From NCBI RefSeq assembly GCF_004745645.1, contig NZ_SRMB01000002.1, positions 930,001-994,000 on the forward strand: DNA of 64,000 nucleotides, given 5' to 3'. The notes beneath the pieces were generated by a model. That model had not been told where the DNA came from. It was given only the letters and a program-made list of their open reading frames with translations, and made no database searches. The translations under genes and the position numbers were made by a program. Positions 53,543 to 62,303 of the stretch are shown here, piece after piece. Source of the DNA: Hymenobacter metallicola. Its GTDB lineage: Bacteria > Bacteroidota > Bacteroidia > Cytophagales > Hymenobacteraceae. The stretch's first letter is position 1; each line of letters opens with the position of its first letter.

Positions 53543-53588
53543 AAAAAGAGGCCGGTCCGCTCTCCTAACCATTGCGGAACCGGCCTCT
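53543..53588 (-). terminator. Intrinsic terminator closing the polysaccharide locus
   Basis: On the minus strand AGAGGCCGGTTCCGC (53588-53574) pairs with GCGGACCGGCCTCT (53560-53547), one base bulged, and is followed by a T5 run (53547-53543). It lies between the T9SS binding protein and the sugar porter. Confidence 0.78.
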
Positions 53589-53641
53589 ACACCACGGTGC
53601 CCGTCTGCATGAGCAGGCAAAACGTGGAAAATGCGCTGGGT

Positions 53642-55060
53642 TTAGTGCGTGATACTCAGGGAACGGCTTACGGCCCGGCCTTCCACTTCGAGGCGGTAGT
53701 GGTAGAGGCCGGCAGCCAGCTTGGCCGTATTGAGGCGCAGCGTATGTTCGCCGCTGAGCGTAGCCTGGTTTTCGAGCAGGGTAGCCACGTGCCGGCCCTG
53801 AGCATCGTAGACGGCCAGCGTCACGGTAGCCGGCTTCGCCAGAGAAAAGCGGATGTTGGCGTGGTCAGCGGCGGGGTTGGGCCAGCTGGCGGCCAGCTCA
53901 GCGCCTACGGACTTGGTCGCCGTGGTGGGGGTAGCCGTTAGCAGCGTCGGGCCGTACCAGTCGTCGAGGTAGTAGCGGCCCCTAGCTGTAGTATTGGGCG
54001 CAATGAGCAGCACCAGCTCGTTGACCGAAGTCGAGGAAATAGTCGCGTCAGGACGGCCGCTGTTGGTAAACACCAGGGTTTCCCAGGCATTGGTCGCCGA
54101 GGTAGTCGCCACGTACTCCGAGTGCCGGCCTACGGGGTAGTTGGTGGCCCCGGCCCGGGTCGAGTCCTGCATGGTAATCTGGAACTGAATGCCGGGCGCC
54201 GGGCTGAACACCTTCAGCGTCATCTGCTTGTTGTTGGTCAGATAGGCCGACACGTCGGCCGGGCGCTGCTTGGGGCGCACCACCAGCACGTCGTACTGCA
54301 GGTTGCTGCGGGTGTAGCGGCCCACCCGCGGGCTGGTGTTACCCGCCGAAACAGAGTTGTTGAGCGTGTCGCCGTTGAAGCCGCCGTTGCTTTTCTTAAG
54401 CACGTAGTTCAACTGGTGCACGTTCTCGAAGTTTTCGTAGAGCTGGTCGACAACCGGGGCAGCGGCCACCAGCTCGGGGCCTATAATATCGTCGAGGTAA
54501 TACGTGGCATTGCTGCTGGTGCCAGGCTCGATGAGCATCACCAGCTGGTCGGCGTCGGTGGGCAGCACGGTAGGGTCGAAGGTACCGGGGCTGCCCGCCG
54601 TGTAGGTGAATGTCAGGGTTTCCCAGGCGTTGGCCACGGTGGTGGTGGCGTTGAAGGTGCCGCCCAGGTTGCCGTTGGGGTAGCCGGCGGCTACTTTGGC
54701 TTTGTTCTGCACCACAATCTGCACGGCCTTGCCCGCGGCGGGGCTGTACATCTTCAGGGTAATCTTCTTAGTGCCCGCCAGGTAAGGCGACACGTCGGCC
54801 AGGCGGGGCGCCAGCGGGTTGATGAGAATGACATCGAACTGCTGGGTCGCGTTGCGCACGTACCGGCCCACGGAGGCGCTGTTGTTGCCGGCAGACACAG
54901 CCGGATTGGCTATGGGCTGGGTGAACACGCCGCTGGTAAAGGAGTAGGACACCCGCCGGGTATTCTCAAAATTCTCGTAGAGCACCTGCCCGACGGCCGA
55001 TTGCCCCAGTGCCAGTAAAGCGCCGGCCAGTAGAACTGATTTTGTAAAAGATTGCGTCAT
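53642..55060 (-). CDS. T9SS-exported protein with two duplicated carbohydrate-binding-like domains
   Basis: A 472-residue protein (ATG at 55060; the longer frame is not credited) with signal peptide MTQSFTKSVLLAGALLALGQ. Two homologous beta-sandwich domains follow. Each opens with LYENFEN (about 26 and 218), has a VGRYxRxxxQxDV strand and the ADVSxYL segment, then a NAWETLxFT strand, and ends in YYLDD and GP. The fold pattern resembles CBM4-type jelly-rolls often found in beta-glucan enzymes. There is no catalytic domain. The C-terminal T9SS type A signal (WPNPAADHANIRFSLAKPAT to SRSLSITH) sends it to the surface or medium. As the last gene of the locus it may bind or present beta-glucan. Confidence 0.82.
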   Translation of the reverse strand: MTQSFTKSVLLAGALLALGQSAVGQVLYENFENTRRVSYSFTSGVFTQPIANPAVSAGNNSASVGRYVRNATQQFDVILINPLAPRLADVSPYLAGTKKITLKMYSPAAGKAVQIVVQNKAKVAAGYPNGNLGGTFNATTTVANAWETLTFTYTAGSPGTFDPTVLPTDADQLVMLIEPGTSSNATYYLDDIIGPELVAAAPVVDQLYENFENVHQLNYVLKKSNGGFNGDTLNNSVSAGNTSPRVGRYTRSNLQYDVLVVRPKQRPADVSAYLTNNKQMTLKVFSPAPGIQFQITMQDSTRAGATNYPVGRHSEYVATTSATNAWETLVFTNSGRPDATISSTSVNELVLLIAPNTTARGRYYLDDWYGPTLLTATPTTATKSVGAELAASWPNPAADHANIRFSLAKPATVTLAVYDAQGRHVATLLENQATLSGEHTLRLNTAKLAAGLYHYRLEVEGRAVSRSLSITH

Positions 55061-55222
55061 CGAAGGTGGGTTAACGGTGGGAAACGGAAACTTCCGGCTT
55101 CGGGCCGGCACTCAAGCGCAACTCAGATAGAAATATGTTGGGCAAGCCAAGGGCAAGTAGCATGCTGGATCAGCAGCACGCACGCTTACTTTCAAGCCAA
55201 TAAAGAATGGTGGTTTCGTCCG

Positions 55223-55256
55223 GCAGGCCGCCGTGCTACTTGGCACGGCGGCCTGC
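55223..55256 (-). other. Strong hairpin between the GH16 and T9SS protein genes
   Basis: GCAGGCCGCCGTGC (55223-55236) and GCACGGCGGCCTGC (55243-55256) form a perfect 14-bp stem with a 6-nt loop. No T-run follows on the minus strand, so it is more likely an mRNA-stability or attenuation element than a full terminator. The two flanking genes are both minus-strand. Confidence 0.55.
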
Positions 55257-55276
55257 TTCGTTCGAACGGCTGTAGG

Positions 55277-56158
55277 CTACTTGTACTGGTAGTAGCGCAC
55301 GTAGTCGACTTGCATCCGGGCCGGAAACTCGGTGTTGGGCAGCGGGTCGCCGTCGAAGTTGCCCCCAACGGCCACGTTCAGAATCATGAAGAACGGGTTG
55401 TTGAACGGGAAAGGGCTGGCGTCGGCGCTGGTGAAGGTGTAGAAGGGCTGGCTGGCGCCATCCAGATAGAACCGCAGCAAGTCCTTGCTGCGCACCACGC
55501 TGTAGGTGTGGAAGTCTTCCGACAAGTCGAAGTCCACGGGTTGGGTTTTACCCTTGTAAACACGGGTAGCCGCACTGGTACCAAAGTGCATGGTCGACAG
55601 AAACTCCCGGGGCTGGCTGCCGCGCAACTCCATAATGTCGATTTCGCCGCACACGGGCCAGTTGTTACGGTCGATATCGGACCCCAGCATCCAGATGGCG
55701 GGCCAGATGCCTTTGCCCTTAGGAAGCTTGGCCCGCACGTCGATGCGGCCGTACTGGAAGTCCCGCTTGCCTTTGGTAATAAGGCGGGCCGAGGTGTAAG
55801 CGTTGTTGCCTGACTGTTTCTTCAGGGCCTCAATCACGAGGTAGCCCCCTCTCAGGTAGGCATTGTCGGTCGAATTGGTGTAGGCCTGCAACTCATTGTT
55901 GCCCCAGCCCCCGCCGCCTAGCTCGTAGACCCACTTGCTCTGATCCAGCGAACCGCCGTCGAATTCGTCGCTCCATACCAGGGTGGTGTACTGCCCGTAG
56001 TCGCGCGGCTCTTCGTTGACGACCGGGTTGCTCGGCGGAGTCACCGGACCCGGCACGTTCTTGGTTTTCGTCTCGGTGCAGGCCAGCAGGCTCAGAGCCA
56101 GCACTATGCTGGCCCCGAGCTGGGTGCTCCGCTGTCCGAACAGGGATTGTGTTGTCAT
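55277..56158 (-). CDS. Glycoside hydrolase family 16 lipoprotein (endo-beta-glucanase, laminarinase-like)
   Basis: A 293-residue lipoprotein with lipobox LSLLAC (Cys27). The GH16 jelly-roll begins at YTTLVWSDEFDGGSLDQSKW (about 57-76), with the GWGNNELQAYT substrate-binding segment near 84-93. The catalytic motif is GEIDIMELRG: Glu172 nucleophile, Asp174, Glu177 acid/base. This extra-residue form (ExDxxE) is that of laminarinases and other beta-bulge GH16 members, cutting beta-1,3 or mixed beta-1,3/1,4-glucans. As a surface lipoprotein in a SusCD locus it would cut the polymer before uptake. It lies 40 bp downstream of the PKD lipoprotein gene. Agarases and carrageenases share the family, but the GH3 partner favours a glucan. 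Confidence 0.92.
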   Translation of the reverse strand: MTTQSLFGQRSTQLGASIVLALSLLACTETKTKNVPGPVTPPSNPVVNEEPRDYGQYTTLVWSDEFDGGSLDQSKWVYELGGGGWGNNELQAYTNSTDNAYLRGGYLVIEALKKQSGNNAYTSARLITKGKRDFQYGRIDVRAKLPKGKGIWPAIWMLGSDIDRNNWPVCGEIDIMELRGSQPREFLSTMHFGTSAATRVYKGKTQPVDFDLSEDFHTYSVVRSKDLLRFYLDGASQPFYTFTSADASPFPFNNPFFMILNVAVGGNFDGDPLPNTEFPARMQVDYVRYYQYK

Positions 56159-56198
56159 GAACTACAAGTAATAAACTACAGTGCGGAAGCTGGTTCCG

Positions 56199-57461
56199 CT
56201 ATTTTTTGGCTACCATTTTAATGGTGAACACCGTACCGCCGTTGGCTCCGCTGCCGGCCCGGATGGTCATCTTGTTCTCGTCGATGCTCAAGATACGATA
56301 TACCTGCTCCGTGGGCGAGGCGTCGGTGGCCCCAATAAAGGCACCCTTACGACTCAGTATGAACTGCGCCAGACCAGCCCCCGCCGAAGGTCCAAACACG
56401 AAAGGCGTAGCCGCCGTTTCGGGGGCTTTGCACGTGTAGCCGGCCGCGGCCGAGAAGGTTTCCGTCTTGGCGTCGTAGTTGAGCGTGTTGGTCATCGAGA
56501 AGGTGTACTCGTCATCTGCCTGACAGTCGGGCAGCTCTCCGGCCTTCACCCCGGCAAAGTACTCCAGCGGATTCGCCTCCGTACCTACCGTAATGGGAGC
56601 ATCCGCGTTGTCGTCCAGCATCCAGGTTTTCGACGAGCCACCGGTCAGCAGCCGCTTGTAAGGAGCCGTAGCGTCGTAGGGAGTCAGCGTCACAATGGTG
56701 CGCGTGCCGTCGGGGTTGGTACCGCGCAGGCGTAGCTTGGTGTCACTGGCCTCCAGGATGTCGTAGGTTTTGTTGACCACCGAGTCGGCCACGCCGATAA
56801 AGGACTTGTTGCCCTTCAGCACAATCTGGGGGTTGCCGTTGTTGGGCCGGAACACGAAGTTGCCCGAGTGGTTGAGCGACTTACCACACGTGGTACCGCT
56901 CTGGAAAGTAGCGCCGGCGCTTTCGTAGTTGATCGTGAAGTTGTTGGTAAACGAAAACTGGTCGTCGAGCTGGCAGGGCAGCAGCGTGCCCGACGCCGAA
57001 ATTTGACTGCCGTTGGCAGCCTCGCGAATAATGGCGCCAGGGTCATTGGAAAGGGACCACACCCGAACACCGCTGCCGGCGCAGCCCACCAGGTTGGCGA
57101 AGGTCGTGTTGGCGCAGGCATCGGGGATGGTAACAGCTTGCTTGGCCGAAATACCCGTGCCGCCGCGGCCCGCCGCCGTCAGCTCGACTTGGTAGCTGCC
57201 GGGCCGGGCGTAGGTATGCTGCACTGTAGCACCCGAGCCGATGGAATTGTCGCCGAAATTCCACTGGTAGATGAAGCCGTCCTGCGTGGTGCTAGTAAAG
57301 GAGACAACCGTGGGAAACTCGGTGGTATTGGCTTGAAAAGTAAAGTTGGACTGGGGCACGGGGCCTTCCAGCTCATAGTCTTTGGCGTCTTTCTCGCAGG
57401 AGCTAAGCAGCAACGGCGCAGCCAGCAAGCCCAAAGCTGTTAAACGGAATATGTTTTTCAT
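56199..57461 (-). CDS. PKD-domain lipoprotein, probable surface glycan-binding protein
   Basis: A 420-residue lipoprotein with lipobox LLLSSC (Cys22), then acidic residues EKDAKDYELE typical of surface export. A PKD domain at about 35-112 contains FIYQWNFGDNSIGSGATVQHTYARPG. Two homologous lipocalin-like units follow, about 120-265 and 270-415. Each has a RVWSL or KTWML opening, a CQxDDxxxF strand, a second Cys partner about 30 residues later and a closing T-rich strand. It sits directly after SusD, the usual place of a surface glycan-binding protein (SGBP or SusE/F analogue). No catalytic motif is seen. The ligand is inferred to be beta-glucan from the locus. Confidence 0.86.
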   Translation of the reverse strand: MKNIFRLTALGLLAAPLLLSSCEKDAKDYELEGPVPQSNFTFQANTTEFPTVVSFTSTTQDGFIYQWNFGDNSIGSGATVQHTYARPGSYQVELTAAGRGGTGISAKQAVTIPDACANTTFANLVGCAGSGVRVWSLSNDPGAIIREAANGSQISASGTLLPCQLDDQFSFTNNFTINYESAGATFQSGTTCGKSLNHSGNFVFRPNNGNPQIVLKGNKSFIGVADSVVNKTYDILEASDTKLRLRGTNPDGTRTIVTLTPYDATAPYKRLLTGGSSKTWMLDDNADAPITVGTEANPLEYFAGVKAGELPDCQADDEYTFSMTNTLNYDAKTETFSAAAGYTCKAPETAATPFVFGPSAGAGLAQFILSRKGAFIGATDASPTEQVYRILSIDENKMTIRAGSGANGGTVFTIKMVAKK

Positions 57462-57496
57462 GGGAATTCAGAGAGAATATGTCGTGGGGCAGGCTA

Positions 57497-57525
57497 GCCG
57501 GCCGACTGATACCCAGCCGGCCGGC
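57497..57525 (-). other. GC-rich hairpin between SusD and PKD lipoprotein genes
   Basis: AGCCGGCCGGC (57515-57525) and GCCGGCCGACT (57497-57507) pair over 11 bp with one wobble. It follows the SusD stop directly and has no T-run downstream on the minus strand. A structure here could lower the transcript level of the distal genes relative to SusCD. Confidence 0.5.
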
Positions 57526-57532
57526 CGCTTTT

Positions 57533-59011
57533 TTAATAGCCAGGGTTTTGCGAGAGGCCGGGGTTTACGTCGCGCTCCGACTGCGGAATGGGCAGCAGCA
57601 CGTTGAAGGGCTTCACGCCTTTAGCCCGCAGTTGGGGCGAGGTCAGCAGCTCACCGGTACGCTTCATATCAAACCAACGGTCCATTTCGAAGGCCAGCTC
57701 GTACTTCCGCTCCCGCCACACGGCCCGCTTGAAATCGTCGGGGCTGATACCGGCGGCAATGTCGCGGTTGGTAGCACCACCGAAGGCACGGCGACGCACG
57801 GTGTTGATGGCGTCTAGGCCTTCGGTGGTTGGTCCCACGGCCTCAGCCAGAATCAGGTACACCTCGGCCAGGCGCATCACCGGAATATTGAGCTCCGAAT
57901 CCCAGATGTTGGTATTCACCTTGCCCACAAACCACTTTTTCACGCCGTAGCCATTGGGGGAGCCGGGCAGGGAAGAAGGCTGCTCGCGGCCATCCGGGTA
58001 CTTGTCGCCGGGCATCCAGATGGTCACGGCCCGACGGGTGTCGCCGGCTTCGTAGCCTGCCACGAAGTCGGGCTCCGGAATGTTGAAGCCGTAACCGCCC
58101 TGGGGCACGATGCCCTGGCCGCGGGGGCCCATAAACTCGTTGCCGCTCCAGCCCAGTCCGTCCTGGGTCCACTGGTTGCGACCCGCAATGTACTGCACCT
58201 CAAACAGCGACTCTTTGCCGTTCTCGTTGGCCACCTTGAAGTTGTCGCCGTAGTCGGCCCACAGGGATTTGCCGCTCGAAGCAATGACGCTACGCGCCTG
58301 GGTAGCCGCATCCGAGAGTTTGCCCTCAGTCAGGTACACTTTGGCCAGCAAGCCAGCCGCCGACCACTTAGTGGCCCGGCCAATGTCGTCGCCGCTGTAG
58401 GAAGTGGGTAGCTTGGTAATGGCGTCTTTCAGGTCGGCCTCAATTTGGGCGTATACCTGGGCCACCGGCGTGCGGGGTATGTTTACTTCCTCGGTTGTCT
58501 TCGGTGGCTTGGTCAGCAACGGCACATCCCCGAAGGCACGCACGAGGTCGAAGTAGTATTTAGCCCGCAGAAACTCGGCCTCCCCGATGCTACGGGCCTG
58601 AATGGCCGGGTCGATGCTCATGCCGGGCACTTTCTCCAGCACGATGTTGGCGCGGCCAATACCCACGTAGCAGCTGCCCCACAAGCGGGTGGTCAGCGTA
58701 TTGGTCGAGGGGATGTTGAAGTTATCGAGCTGCTGCTGCTCCAGGCCGTCGCCGCCGCCCCCACCACCGGTGGTCGACAGGTCGGAACCGATGTCGCCGA
58801 TGCCCCACAGGGCCGAGTTGTACTGTCCGGCCTTGCCTAGCTCGCTGTAAATAGCGTTGGTAGCCTGAATGGCGTCGGTGGTCGTTTTATAGAAGTTTGC
58901 GTCGGTTACCTGGTCGGTAGGAGTTTCTTCCAGAAACTTCTCGCCACAGCCCGTGAGCAGCCCCAAGGAGAGGAGAAAGGCGCCGCAGGAATATTTCGTG
59001 ATGGTTGCCAT
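57533..59011 (-). CDS. SusD/RagB family outer-membrane glycan-binding lipoprotein
   Basis: A 492-residue lipoprotein with lipobox LGLLTGC (Cys22) followed by EKFLEETPTDQVTDANFYKT, the standard SusD opening. The family's TPR-like helices include AEFLRAKYYFDLVRAFGDVPL, and the C-terminal part has IPVMRLAEVYLILAEA, RAVWRERKYELAFEMDRWFD and the ending LPIPQSERDVNPGLSQNPGY. It caps the SusC barrel and helps capture oligosaccharides at the cell surface. It starts 28 bp after susC-like gene stop, so the two are cotranscribed. No function other than glycan capture is expected. Confidence 0.96.
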   Translation of the reverse strand: MATITKYSCGAFLLSLGLLTGCGEKFLEETPTDQVTDANFYKTTTDAIQATNAIYSELGKAGQYNSALWGIGDIGSDLSTTGGGGGGDGLEQQQLDNFNIPSTNTLTTRLWGSCYVGIGRANIVLEKVPGMSIDPAIQARSIGEAEFLRAKYYFDLVRAFGDVPLLTKPPKTTEEVNIPRTPVAQVYAQIEADLKDAITKLPTSYSGDDIGRATKWSAAGLLAKVYLTEGKLSDAATQARSVIASSGKSLWADYGDNFKVANENGKESLFEVQYIAGRNQWTQDGLGWSGNEFMGPRGQGIVPQGGYGFNIPEPDFVAGYEAGDTRRAVTIWMPGDKYPDGREQPSSLPGSPNGYGVKKWFVGKVNTNIWDSELNIPVMRLAEVYLILAEAVGPTTEGLDAINTVRRRAFGGATNRDIAAGISPDDFKRAVWRERKYELAFEMDRWFDMKRTGELLTSPQLRAKGVKPFNVLLPIPQSERDVNPGLSQNPGY

Positions 59012-59039
59012 CTTGCTTGTTGTGGGAATTTAGAGGGAG

Positions 59040-62000
59040 TTAGAAGCCAATGTTCAGGCCAGCCAGGAACACGCGCGACTGTGGATACACGCCCAGGTCA
59101 ACCCCGCGGGAGCCAACTTCGGGGTCGAAGCCGCTGTATTTGGTCAGGGTCAGCAGGTTCTGGCCGCTCACGTACAAGCGCAGCTGCTTGGCCGAAATGC
59201 GGCCCATCAGGCTGGCGGGCAGGGTATAGCCCAGGGTCAGGGTTTTAATACGCATGTAAGAACCGTCTTCCACGTAGTAGCTGCTGGCGCGCAGGTTACC
59301 GTTGGGGTCGCCTGCTACGGCGCGGGGCACGTCGTTGCTGGTACCGGGGCCGGTCCAGCGGCCTAGTACCCGGGCGCTGCCGTTGCTGTTGCCATACAGG
59401 GCGCTTTCCAGGATGTAACGGTTTTGGTTATAGATGTCGTTCCCTTGCGAGCCTTGCAGGAACATGTTCAGGTCGAAGCCTTTCCAGGTCAGCGTATTGT
59501 TCAGGCCGTAGGTGAAGTCGGGGTTCGGATTACCGATGAACGTCCGGTCATCAGCATTGATAACACCGTCGTTGTTGAGGTCCTTGAAGCGGATGTCGCC
59601 GGGGGCCGTGCTCTTAGCCGGGTTGTCGCCGGCCGACTGCACTGCGTGGCTTTTCACTTCTTCCTGGGTTTGGAACAGACCATCGGCTACCAGGCCGTAG
59701 AACGAGCCGAACGCCTGGCCCTGGTCGTAGCGTACAATTACGCCGCTGAGCACGCTCAGACCGTCGTAGGGCTTGCCGACGCCCAGCGACTCCAGCTCCG
59801 TTTTGTAGGCCGAGATGTTGAGGGTCGTCGTCCAGTTCAGATCCGAACCGGTCCCCCGCAGGTTGCGCGAGGTGAAGGAAAAGTCGATGCCGCGGTTGTA
59901 GGCCGAAGCCGCGTTGCGGTTTACGGGCTCGTAGGTGCCCGATACCAGCGACACCGGTACGGGGGCAATCAGGTTGGGCGAGCTACGGTTGTAGAGGTCA
60001 ATCGTGGCCTCGAAGCGGTTGTCGAAGAAGCCGAAGTCCAAGCCAATGTTCGCCTGGTTGTTGGTTTCCCAGCGCAGGTCGTAGTTGGCCAGGCGGGTTG
60101 GGGCCGCGCCAGTCTGAATGGTACCGTTGGGGCCGAAGGGGTACTGAATACCGGAGTTAACCGAGAACAGGTAAGCAAAGCGGCCGGCGTTGTTGGGGTT
60201 GCCTACTTTGCCGTACCCAGCGCGCAGCTTCAGGTTGCTGATGACGCGGTTGCCTTTCATGAACTCCTCTTCCGAGATGCGCCAGCCGGCCGATACGCCG
60301 GGGAAGAAGCCAAATTTCTCGCCGGGCTGGAAGTTACTCACCCCGTCGTAGCGGAGAATGGTCTGGAACAGGTACTTGCCGGCAAACTCGTAGTTCAGAC
60401 GGCCGAAGTAGCTGGCCAGCTTCTGCTCGGGCTCCAGGGTGCCAGCGTTGGCCAGCTGCGTGTTTACCGGGCCCGAGTTGATTACCTGCAGGTCGTTGCG
60501 CAGGTAGCCCGTGCGGTAGGCTTCCACATTCTGCCGGTTGATGGTCTGCCCCGACTGCCCCACCAGTACCGTCAGCTGATGCTTGCTGGCAAACAGGTGG
60601 TCGTAGGTCAGCGTGTTTTCAATCAGCAGGCTGCGGTTGTAGTTCGACGTGGCCGAAGCCCCAGCCGTGGCCTGGGAATAGCGCGTGGAGAAGGTTTCGC
60701 CGTTGACGATCAGCTCCGGTACCCCGGGGCGGAAGGCATTGTAGTTGTCAAAAATCAGGTCGGCGCCCACGTTGGTGCGGAAGCGCAGACCTTTCAGGGG
60801 CTCAAGTTCCGCGAAGAAGGTTGTCAGGGCGCGGTTGCGCACAAACTTCTGGTTGGCAATAGTAGCCGAGGCCAGCGGGTTCTCCTCCACGAAGTTGTCC
60901 TGCAAGCCGCGGGGCTCGTAGTAGTAGCCATCGGGGCGGTACACCGGAATGATGGACGGAATTCGGATGGCTTGCTGAATCGTGCCATACTCACCGTTGC
61001 GTGAGCCTTCGGTGCCTCCACCGGAAGGAATCTGCCGGTCGTTGAGGTTGGTCAGGGAGATGTTACTGCCCAGCTTCAGGATTTTGTTTACCTGCAAATC
61101 GCCATTGGCGCGCAGCGTAAACCGCTCGAACTGCGAGCCGATAACCGTTCCATCCTGTTGGAAGTAGGTACCCGACACGGCGAAGCGCGCTTTCTCGCTG
61201 CCGCCCGTAGCCGACAAAGAGTAGTTCTGAATAGCGGCGCGGCGGAACACTTCGTCCTGCCAATCGGTGCCGTCGCCCAGCGCATCAGGGTTGCGCAGGC
61301 GGTCCACCACGATACGCTCCCCGCCAGCAATGCGGTTTTCGTTGTTGATAACGGCGTACTCCTTGGCCGAAAGCAGATCGAGCTTGCGCCACACCTGTTG
61401 CACACCGCGGTACGCGTCCAGGTTGATGGTCGACACGCCGGCCTTGCCCCGTTTGGTCGTGATAATAACTACCCCGTTGGCCGCCCGCACCCCATAAATA
61501 GCCGTGGCCGACGCGTCCTTCAGAATGTCAATTGTCTCAATATCGTTGGGGCTAATAGCATTTAGCTGGTTTTCGCCGCCCTCGGGCAGCGGAAAGCCGT
61601 CGACGACATAGAGCGGGTTGTTGTTGCCGGCCGACGTAATGCCCCGCACGCGGATAGACGTACCGGCAGCCCCACCAGGGGCTCCCCCGTTAGAAGTTAC
61701 GGTAACCCCAGCAGCCCGGCCTTGCAGGGCTTGGGTGGCATCGGCTACGGGCTGGGTAGCAATTTCGCGGGCCGAAACCGACGATACAGCCCCCGTTACG
61801 CTCGCGCGCTCCTGCGTACCGTAGCCCACTACTACCACTTCGCTCAGCGCCTTGAGGTCTTCGTTCAGCGTTACGGCCAGGCTGCTGCTGTTGCTGCTAG
61901 TGACCACTACTTCCTGCCGTAGGTAGCCTACGTAGCTGAAGATTAGGGTGCTGTTCTCCGGCGCGGTCAGCACGAAGGTACCATCCGAGTTGGTGGAAGT

Positions 62001-62225
62001 ACCCAGCGTAGTGCCTTTCACGAGTACGGTTACGCCCGGCAGGGGCTCGCCGGTGCTCTGCGTCACGCGGCCCGATACCTGAATATCAGCTAACGACGGG
62101 CGGCCGGAGGTGGGCAAGGGCAAGGCGGGAGAGCCAGCCAGCGCCGGCGCGGCCAGCGCCGGCAAGCCTAGCGTTGCCAGCAACAAAGCCCGCCGCAGAA
62201 AATGCGGGTAATGATTTGAATTCAT
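59040..62225 (-). CDS. SusC/RagA family TonB-linked outer-membrane transporter
   Basis: A 1061-residue TonB-dependent glycan importer. A signal peptide (about 1-30) is followed by a CarboxypepD_reg-like domain (about 48-130, VSGRVTQSTGEPLPGVTVLV) and a plug that starts at LSEVVVVGYGTQERASVTGA. The plug carries LYVVDGFPLPEGGENQLNAI and then ILKDASATAIYGVRAANGVV. The barrel follows and ends with SRVFLAGLNIGF, terminal Phe. The substrate is set by its neighbours: the GH3 and GH16 enzymes and the PKD lipoprotein point to beta-glucan oligosaccharides. It follows the GH3 gene at 78 bp and precedes SusD at 28 bp, all on the minus strand. Confidence 0.96.
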   Translation of the reverse strand: MNSNHYPHFLRRALLLATLGLPALAAPALAGSPALPLPTSGRPSLADIQVSGRVTQSTGEPLPGVTVLVKGTTLGTSTNSDGTFVLTAPENSTLIFSYVGYLRQEVVVTSSNSSSLAVTLNEDLKALSEVVVVGYGTQERASVTGAVSSVSAREIATQPVADATQALQGRAAGVTVTSNGGAPGGAAGTSIRVRGITSAGNNNPLYVVDGFPLPEGGENQLNAISPNDIETIDILKDASATAIYGVRAANGVVIITTKRGKAGVSTINLDAYRGVQQVWRKLDLLSAKEYAVINNENRIAGGERIVVDRLRNPDALGDGTDWQDEVFRRAAIQNYSLSATGGSEKARFAVSGTYFQQDGTVIGSQFERFTLRANGDLQVNKILKLGSNISLTNLNDRQIPSGGGTEGSRNGEYGTIQQAIRIPSIIPVYRPDGYYYEPRGLQDNFVEENPLASATIANQKFVRNRALTTFFAELEPLKGLRFRTNVGADLIFDNYNAFRPGVPELIVNGETFSTRYSQATAGASATSNYNRSLLIENTLTYDHLFASKHQLTVLVGQSGQTINRQNVEAYRTGYLRNDLQVINSGPVNTQLANAGTLEPEQKLASYFGRLNYEFAGKYLFQTILRYDGVSNFQPGEKFGFFPGVSAGWRISEEEFMKGNRVISNLKLRAGYGKVGNPNNAGRFAYLFSVNSGIQYPFGPNGTIQTGAAPTRLANYDLRWETNNQANIGLDFGFFDNRFEATIDLYNRSSPNLIAPVPVSLVSGTYEPVNRNAASAYNRGIDFSFTSRNLRGTGSDLNWTTTLNISAYKTELESLGVGKPYDGLSVLSGVIVRYDQGQAFGSFYGLVADGLFQTQEEVKSHAVQSAGDNPAKSTAPGDIRFKDLNNDGVINADDRTFIGNPNPDFTYGLNNTLTWKGFDLNMFLQGSQGNDIYNQNRYILESALYGNSNGSARVLGRWTGPGTSNDVPRAVAGDPNGNLRASSYYVEDGSYMRIKTLTLGYTLPASLMGRISAKQLRLYVSGQNLLTLTKYSGFDPEVGSRGVDLGVYPQSRVFLAGLNIGF

Positions 62226-62303
62226 GAGGGTAGGAATTGGAAGTGGAGAGCAATATGAAACAATGCACCCGGGCCAGACTCACGCCGGCCGGGGCCGAAG
62301 AAT

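Noticed and set aside
57515..57536. Plus-strand terminator between SusD and PKD lipoprotein
   Set aside because: The T-run belongs to the plus strand, but both flanking genes are on the minus strand, so it would terminate no known transcript.
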